NCBI RefSeq assembly: GCF_032362555.1
Contig: NC_083511.1
Location: forward strand, 9,114,001-9,178,000
DNA length: 64,000 nucleotides
Source: Amyelois transitella
Taxonomy: Eukaryota; Arthropoda; Insecta; Lepidoptera; Pyralidae
Direction of reading: 5' to 3'
In this document: positions 57,801 to 64,000 of the stretch, piece after piece
How the letters are laid out: the number at the start of each line of letters is the position of its first letter
Numbering within the stretch: position 1 is the first letter of the stretch
Translations under genes and position numbers: made by a program
The notes under the pieces: model-generated
Told to the model about the DNA's origin: nothing
Databases searched by the model: none
What the model saw: the letters and a program-made list of their open reading frames with translations, nothing else

Positions 57801-60800
57801 TTAAATATTTATGTACCAAAATTTAACGTTGAATCTCTAGAATCGAACGCACAAAAACAATTTTTTATTCTATAAATTTAGTCCCCACATTAGGTATACA
57901 TCGATAGGCACATTGATTGATAAAACCTAAAAAAATAAAAATAATGTAAAAGAAAAACTGTTGTAGCAAATACTGATAGCTATTTTAATTAACCTCTGTT
58001 TCAATGTCAGGATGCAGTAATAAAATTAATTTATCAACAGGATATGGAAGGAGATGAGTCTTAATGACAGTTTGAGTGACGTGGAGCGAGCAAAACTGGC
58101 CGTGTGGGACTATCCTGTCAGCGACAAATACAGTAAAATGTGGCAAGCGATGAAAGAAGCCGGACTTCCGAACTCCATTGAAGAAGCAGTGCAGAGAGTT
58201 AGAGATTCCAAAAGTTCAAGTGAGGGCTTCGCTTGGCTTGGTGACGCTACTGATGTGCGATACCATGTATTGACGAGCTGCGATCTTCAGATGGTTGGCG
58301 ATGAGTTTTCAAGGAAACCGTATGCTATAGCTGTGCAACAAGGGTCGCCGTTGAAGGACCAGTTTAACAATGCGTGAGTTGTCATTCAGTTTAGATTCCA
58401 GATATAAGTGGTTTATACTGAAAGCTATTGAAGCGCCATGGCTCTAGTACTCATATATTGTATAAAGTGAATACATACATAAATAAAATCACGCCTCTTT
58501 CCCGGAGGGGTAGGCAGAGACTACCTCTTTCCACTTGCCACGATCTCTGCATACTTCCTTCGCTTCATCCACATTTATTACTCTCTTCATGCAAGCTTAG
58601 CGGTTTCGGGTACTTTTGACCTGACCCTTTACCAGGACGTCCTAAAAAAAATAATTGAATAAATCGTACGATATCCGAACAGCTATTATTTGTCATATAC
58701 ATCGTTATGGTTACAAGGTTTTTACTTAGGCAGCAAGGTAGAAGCAGCATTAATAAAATTTAGCTTATGGTTCGAATACAAATTATTGACATGATTGAAT
58801 TGTAGCAGATACAACTGTAAAGCAAGGGCAGCCTTATCTATATTAAATACTCGTAAATGATTTATTATTCATTAGAAGTTGCAAATAACATCGAACTTGA
58901 AAAACTTGTTGACTAAGTTGAATTTTGATGAAATACTTATAAATATGAAGACTTTTGGAGATGACTTATCTAATGTGATAGTCGTTCATCATAGAGCGCC
59001 TCTATATGTAGTCGCTAAGGTTATACAGAAAAATCAGCTCGTACTGGTATTGTTACTTACTAGTTTTCCAAAATTTACTAAGTACAATATTCGCATTTGT
59101 TTTGGTAACGATACTATTAAGTTCAATTTAATTTTGCTAATTTTGTGAATCTCTCTTTCTTCCATATTTACTGTTTGATTTTGAGAGAATCAAGGCACTA
59201 TTTCACCAACTTTTTCTTATTGGTTCTGGGTTTTGAATGTTAGTTAAACATAAATTAGTAGGTAGGTATAATTGAATCATTGCCACAAGCCTTCAAAGTA
59301 AGGGGCTAGCACTATCTATAAATTGGTACCATATTTCTTTACTTGTAACTCAGGAGGTTTACTTGTCAAGAGTAAGAGCATTGTGATCGCTCCTTGTTCC
59401 CCTCACCTGCATGAATATTAAAGGTAATTACTCTTCTTGACATTTACGAGTACACGATAATTGCATACATTAATTTCGATTAAAAGGTGATCGATTTCAC
59501 TTGCGGTACATCATAGTTGACCTGCTATCGAAGCCAAGACTTACAATACCATTTCTGTAATCGTTGCTAAGTAATAAATATTTAACATATTCGCTTCCTA
59601 TACAGTACAACGACCTTACGGCAGACATAGTGCATTCACTTGCCTTATATAAGAATTTCTTGTACTTAATTATTCCCATTGTTGTGCAAGCACGTGATCT
59701 TTCGCTTTTAATTTTACGAAACTGAAGATATACACAATACATAAATAAAATTACGTCTTTTATCCCGGAAGGGTAGGCAGAGACTTATCTTTCCATATGC
59801 CTTTCCCGATTTGATCCATGTACTTTCGTCTAGTCCTGCCTCTTCCAACATTTCCTTTCTCACTCTTGCTGGAACATTTTTCAACGATGGCAAATTACTT
59901 GTGGTCTAATTACTCATATCCATGATCCCAATGTGGGTTGTCATAGCAGACTGATGAGAGCTAACTTTGAAAATATTTCCACGGCATTTAAAATGTGGTT
60001 TGCATGCCGTTGACCTGTGAGTTTTTAATTTTCAAGTTGTCAGCTCACCTCGGTGTTGCTCGATACAAACATATTTTACACCTCCACCTTCTTCATGCAT
60101 TATTCCTCTCAGTTCAATACACGAGCATTTAAAATAAAAAAAAATAAAAATAAAATAAAATATTTTTTTAGTTTATTCCTAACTACCTAACTGACGTAAA
60201 TTAGATAGATTATAATTTGGCCAGTCTGAGGAGATTTTAATTTGCTTGTCTATATCAATACCTTTTTGTAAAAAAAAAAATCGAGAATAAGGAAGAATTA
60301 AATTCCACTTTTAAAGCATTTTATACAGTAGCTAGCAGTCACCAGTCATCGTGTATCTTATAATATGTAAATTAGCATGCAAAGGTGACCGACTTGACAT
60401 TTGTCGCCACGCGTCACACAACTTGATATTATTGGAAAATATGTTGTCCACACTAGTTGTAATAAATGTTTGTTTGTCCGCGTTGGTCGTATCGATGTTT
60501 GAAATGTTATGATTAGGAAATTATGATATCACATGAATGTACACAGCGCTCCAAGCGGAGCGTTTGTGAAACTTGCAGCTTACAGCTAGAACTAGAAGTA
60601 CCCAAGTACCCATAAGTTCGTCAAATAAGTATCCAACAAAATATAAGAAATAACGACTAGATTTGATAGTTTTCGTGCCGTTTCCTTTATATTATATATA
60701 TTTCGTGCTCCCTCTCTTTTCCAACAGTGTCGTAAAGGCGACTAAGGGATAGGCTAATATGATTCTCTATCAGAATAGAAGACCATTTTATTGAAAGACA

Positions 60801-63693
60801 GTTCCCGTCTTTGCGAAACTGCTCCATGTCTACCATGTACTTATCTACCTTTGTTATTTCTTGAAATTGAGATTTTATATAAAATATTTTGTTAAATAAG
60901 TTTAGTACTTTAATCGAAAATATAATAGCATACAAATAAACCTTCCATTACACATTTAGGTATGTGTTTATTAGTGATATATGGATTATCTCCAATATAC
61001 AAAACTGTGTAGGTAATAAAATGTTTAATGAATGTCCAAAGCGACAACTCAACGTAGATTTACTGTCTGAAAATTATATCAAAATTAGTTTACAATTGGC
61101 GATTGGATGAAACAATGAGAATTGTTATGGTCAGTTAATCAAACCGATAAGAAATTAGCCATACCTACTATTGGTGCTTTTGTATGTGAGTTTTGGCTAT
61201 GATTGTTAAAAATCATCGGTAAATTGAAGTCCGATTAAATGTTAAGCTGAAGTTCATGTTAAAGGTCTTCTCAGTAAAAGATGATCATATCATTCTCCTG
61301 GTACAAGTTCCGTTTGCGTCCTCACCTCATCGCTATAAAACCATAGATCAATATATAACCCTGCAAACATCGTCACAAAGTGTAAACCCTTCCAGTACCG
61401 TTATGCTTATCCAAATCTGTGATTATTCAACAAAAAAAAAATTCCAATGGACGCAATAAATTGTGGCTTTTTAGTAAAACGTCACAAGTAAGAGAGATGT
61501 GAAAATTTAAAAATTAAAAAAAATAGTCTTTATTCTAATCTTAATAAGAACTAGTTTTACAAGTTGGAAGAGGTCGTGGGTTTAGCCATAGACACGAGAT
61601 CCAGCGAGTAGCAGCCAGAGGATAGTGAGCTTCTACACTTGGTGAACGCTAATAGTCCAAAAGTGAGGACCCGGGGCGCGCGCTTCTATAGGGCTCCCGG
61701 GCTGTGAAGAGGGGCGCCGGGGAGGCCGAAGTGGCACGTCACAAGTGTTCTTCCATTAATAAGCCAAGCAGTCATATATATGACTAGCTGTGCCCGCGAC
61801 TTCGTCCGCGTGGAATAGTTATTTGGGCATCATTGAAGCCCTCAATGATGAATAATTTTCCCCGATTTTTCACATTCTACATTATTTCTTCGCTCCTAAT
61901 AGTTACAGCGTGATGTTATATAGCCTAAAGCCTTCCTCGATACATGGTCTATTCAACACAAAAATATTTTTTTCAATTCGAACCAGTAGATCCCGAGCGC
62001 GTTCAAACAAACAAGCTCTTCAGCTTTATTATATTAGTATAGATTCAGTTTTACAATATTAGTATACTCGTAGATGAAGTACCTAACGTTCCTTTTTTTT
62101 GTAGAATACTTCAACTCCTCAACAAAAGGAAGCTGGAGAAACTGAAAGAGAACTGGTGGACGAACAACCCTAACGCTATGAAATGCGAAAAGCAGGATGA
62201 CCAGGTGGATTTAGCATTTTGTTTTACTTTTGATAATATACATACTTATATGTACACTTTTCAAAGAAAAATTCTTTAAACCTTGGTTAAAATTTTGTTA
62301 ATAAAATTTAAAGTTCTCATTAGGTATACGATATGCAAGTAATAAATAAACGTTGCCACTTCGGGAATATACGCTGTAAACTATGGCTTAAAAACAAAAA
62401 AGAACCATCGCATCAGATTTTTTTTAGGCAATGGGCTAGCAACCTGTCTCTTTTGAATCTTAATACGAGTACATCATACATACAGTTGAACATAACCTTT
62501 CAGTCTTTTTGAGAATGCTGGATCTGTAACCACGTTTGGGATAAAGACGTGAATGTATATATGTATAATACTACGGTATACCTTCTAGCAGTCTTGACTC
62601 GCGGTATATACGTAGCAGCTTAGCAGCCGTAGCCAATGTAACTTACTGCAGTTGCGTAATTTACTTATATTTTCCAGTCTGACGGCATCTCCATCCAAAA
62701 CATTGGCGGGGTGTTCATAGTCATCTTCATGGGCATCGGGTTGGCCTGCATCACTCTTGGCGTAGAGTACTGGTGGTACAAGTGGAGGAAGCGCTCCACC
62801 ATCGGTGACGTCACTCAGGTGAGACAGGTGATAAAAATAATTATTGAAGAACTTCTCTGATATTTAGTATTGACATAAAGCAGAGAAGTTCTTGAATTAT
62901 TTTTTTACCAGGCTGCCCGTTACTTCGTCAGCATGGTAACCCTATCAATCCCGCGGGATCTACTTGTTATTACAACTCAAACTATCGTGGCACTTTGAGT
63001 TACAAAGGCAAACCATTTTCCTTGCAGAGACACCTTTTTGACCTTGGTCGGAACAGTTTTAACTGGCTTTCTTCGGAAAAACGCGTGTTGTCTAGTAAGA
63101 ACTTGTTTTAACTGATATTTAATTTTGAGCATTAGTTAATTCTAGATTTAACAAAGGCATTTAGTAAAAACTAGTTCTAACTAGGGGAAACGCGTTCTAT
63201 CTAAAAACTAGTTTTAACTGTAACATATACATACATGTCGTAAAAGGCGACCTAAGAAATAGGCTTATGAACTTGGGATTCCTCTTGTAGGAAATGGGCT
63301 AGCAACCTGCCACTATTTAGATCTGAATTACATCATAAAGCTATACAGCTGAACGAAGCCTTTGAGTCTCTTCTAGTTAGTTGGCTCTGCCTACCCCTCA
63401 AGGGATATAGACGTGACTTTATGTATGCATGTAGTCAATAGTGTTTAAAGTTATTAGTCTGATAAGTTTTATGATGATATTGCGCCACACACATTAAAAA
63501 AAATAATCCTAGAAATCCAATAGTAATTATTTTATCAAATTTGAGATAGAGGAATGACAGTAAAGTTCAATTCTTTCAGGTGGAACCAGCAAAAACGACG
63601 AGGAATAACGAAAATATTGGTATTCTTAAAGGTGAAGGATTCTCGTTCAGATCTAAAACTTTAGGTCTTTCAAACTTAAAATCTAGATTTTAA
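48824..63693 (+). CDS. Ir25a: Ionotropic receptor co-receptor IR25a, complete 13-exon gene
   Basis: Predicted 931-aa subunit of the IR family of ligand-gated cation channels, the broadly expressed plasma-membrane co-receptor of insect chemosensory, hygrosensory and thermosensory neurons. Exons: 48824-48929, 49012-49161, 49562-49864, 49993-50407, 50525-50639, 50834-51073, 51732-52120, 55647-55850, 56615-56800, 58041-58373, 62105-62204, 62678-62818, 63580-63693; total 2796 nt, all GT-AG, phases balance. Signal peptide is about residues 1-27, then a long amino-terminal domain (about 30-440), kept in IR25a and IR8a but lost in most IRs. The S1 lobe carries Arg521 in the iGluR glutamate-binding arginine position. 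TM1 is about 560-580, pore loop about 610-625 (TPQGGGEAP), TM3 carries SYTANLAAF (647-655), the S2 lobe has Asp in LGDAT, and TM4 is about 858-880. The tail ends in KSRF. The match to insect IR25a is close throughout, so identity is very secure. The start was chosen because [10 protein letters not shown] begins a hydrophobic signal peptide that runs directly into QTTQNINV; a second in-frame ATG lies at 48830. The exon 3 acceptor at 49560-49561 was preferred over AG at 49567-49568 because only the first keeps frame. Confidence 0.96.
53008..53170. mobile_element. Short inverted-repeat element in Ir25a intron 7
   Basis: Arms of about 40 nt (53008-53047 and 53131-53170) are near-perfect reverse complements, sharing TTAGTGCGAGTTT, CGATCAAA and CGTCGAG. 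The internal 80 bp includes TAGGTGGCGCTGG. It resembles a MITE of 163 bp. Confidence 0.6.
53196..53213. repeat. 18-bp perfect palindrome
   Basis: GTGGTGTTATAACACCAC is self-complementary over its full length. It begins 26 bp after the inverted-repeat element in Ir25a intron 7. Confidence 0.8.
53690..53880 (-). repeat. SINE-like family A in Ir25a intron 7
   Basis: (CATA)n tail, TCACGTCTATATC and ACCACACGGCA head, with an internal deletion. Confidence 0.8.
58460..58640 (-). repeat. SINE-like family B in Ir25a intron 10
   Basis: ACATAAATAAAATCACGCCT, TTTCCCGGAGGGGTAGGCAG and TTCATGCAAGCTTAGCGGTT. The ORFs on either strand here are repeat-derived. Confidence 0.75.
59735..60118 (-). repeat. SINE-like family B in Ir25a intron 10, longer copy
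   Basis: ATCCCGGAAGGGTAGGCAGA near the left end. Decayed body up to CTCCACCTTCTTCATGCATT. Confidence 0.55.
60700..60762 (+). repeat. SINE-like family A, relic
   Basis: GTCGTAAAGGCGACTAAGGG and ATAGGCTAATATGATTC. Confidence 0.6.
61500..61745 (-). repeat. GC-rich unclassified insert in Ir25a intron 10
   Basis: 61560-61745 is strikingly GC-rich (GGGGCGCGCGCTTC, GGGGCGCCGGGGAGGCC). It is bordered at the left by sequence that on the minus strand reads AGAATAAAGACTATTTTT, like a retroposon 3' end. No coding sense was found. Family not recognised. Confidence 0.4.
61784..62044 (+). repeat. Lepidopteran retroposon, GTGCCCGCGACTTCGTCCGC type
   Basis: Starts CTAGCTGTGCCCGCGAC and ends ATTATATTAGTATAGAT, the usual borders of a very common insect retroposon (RTE-related). 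It ends 60 bp before Ir25a exon 11. Confidence 0.7.
62425..62572 (+). repeat. SINE-like family A in Ir25a intron 11
   Basis: GGCAATGGGCTAGCAACCTG, CTTTCAGTCTTTTTGAGAA and AAAGACGTGAATG. It ends about 105 bp before exon 12. Confidence 0.75.
62819..62911 (+). promoter_or_regulatory. Tandem 5' splice sites within a hairpin, Ir25a intron 12
   Basis: Donors GTGAGA (62819) and GTGATA (62828) are nine bases apart. Use of the second would add Val-Arg-Gln in frame to the cytoplasmic tail. Downstream, 62828-62859 pairs with 62881-62911: AAGAACTTCTCTG is perfect, the AATAATT/AATTATT segment pairs, and the GGT of the second donor can pair with ACC at 62908-62910. Such a stem could hide the second donor and favour the first. 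Confidence 0.5.
63233..63432 (+). repeat. SINE-like family A in Ir25a intron 12
   Basis: GTCGTAAAAGGCGACCTAAG, GGGCTAGCAACCTGCCACTA and GGGATATAGACGTGAC. Confidence 0.85.
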
Positions 63694-63913
63694 CATAAAA
63701 TAGAGTAATCAAGTAATGATCTCAATTTAAGTGATATTAAATTATATTAGGTAAATGAAGGTATTTTTTACGTATTTTAATGAATTTCCGCATTTAAGTT
63801 AGGTGCTGCTCCTTTAACGTATTTGTGCAAGTGTGTGTGTGTGTGCAACAAAAAATATATTGCACTGACAATTAGCCTTGTTTTATTACTAAATTCCATT
63901 ATTACCTATACTT

Positions 63914-63919
63914 AATAAA
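63914..63919 (+). terminator. Candidate polyadenylation signal of Ir25a
   Basis: AATAAA occurs 221 bp after the IR25a stop codon, in AT-rich sequence with a short GT repeat (about 63831-63843) upstream. It is the clearest canonical signal before the window ends, so it is the likely 3' end of the transcript. Confidence 0.45.
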
Positions 63920-64000
63920 TGTTTCAGATTTTACTTTAAAAATGTACAAGTTCAGCAGTAATTTGGTAAAAGCCGTAAATTAATTAATGCTGTAAATTAA

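Noticed and set aside
58428..58750. ORFs on both strands after IR25a exon 10
   Set aside because: They read through a family B repeat.
1..64000. CRISPR arrays, operons, ribosome binding sites, rRNA genes, viral genes
   Set aside because: Looked for and not seen. The spliced genes and retroposons show this is animal nuclear DNA, so bacterial features are not expected.

Overview
The window reads as nuclear DNA of a moth (Lepidoptera, possibly Noctuoidea). It is AT-rich, has short exons with GT-AG introns, and is full of insect retroposons. The three host genes recognised all match insect families. The lepidopteran assignment rests on repeat types known to me from moth genomes and on the protein sequences; no search was run.

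Layout. 1-12 kb holds no gene I can support. It is crowded with copies of two short SINE-like families, both ending in ATGT-type tails. Family A runs from a GTGCCGTGTGGTTCCCGGCA head to a GACGTGA-(TATG)n tail. Family B has a GATTGGGTGAGTCAGG body and a CTCCGGGAAAAAGG tail. 12.4-17.1 kb is a near full-length non-LTR retrotransposon on the minus strand, with intact ORF1 and ORF2. 17-34 kb is mostly unannotated intergenic DNA with repeat fragments, a small inverted-repeat element (17.92-18.06 kb), a TA microsatellite (25.5 kb) and one orphan minus-strand candidate exon (32.83-33.03 kb). 34.3-38.3 kb is the minus-strand gene for the catalytic subunit of cAMP-dependent protein kinase, with an intronless 353-codon reading frame. 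38.9-39.7 kb looks like a 3' fragment of an LTR retrotransposon. 41.5-41.8 kb is a CpG-rich, promoter-like patch. 42.10-43.25 kb is a 1,146-bp TA-flanked element with terminal inverted repeats, studded with a GGACGAAAA/TTTTCGTCC motif. 45.0-48.0 kb is a three-exon gene for a small acidic, disordered nuclear protein resembling prothymosin-alpha. 48.8-63.7 kb is a complete 13-exon gene for the ionotropic receptor co-receptor IR25a (931 aa predicted).

The three genes share no obvious pathway. PKA is a ubiquitous second-messenger kinase. The prothymosin-like protein is probably a chromatin or histone-binding nuclear factor. IR25a is a membrane co-receptor of IR-class chemosensory, hygrosensory and thermosensory neurons. 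All splice junctions for IR25a and the acidic protein were placed by hand from GT/AG sites, phase and continuity of the protein. Every phase balances across the 13 IR25a exons.

Most notable for follow-up: the motif-studded inverted-repeat element at 42.1-43.2 kb; a tandem splice donor in IR25a exon 12 embedded in a long predicted RNA hairpin; a start context resembling the TISU element inside intron 1 of the acidic-protein gene; and the orphan exon at 32.8-33.0 kb.
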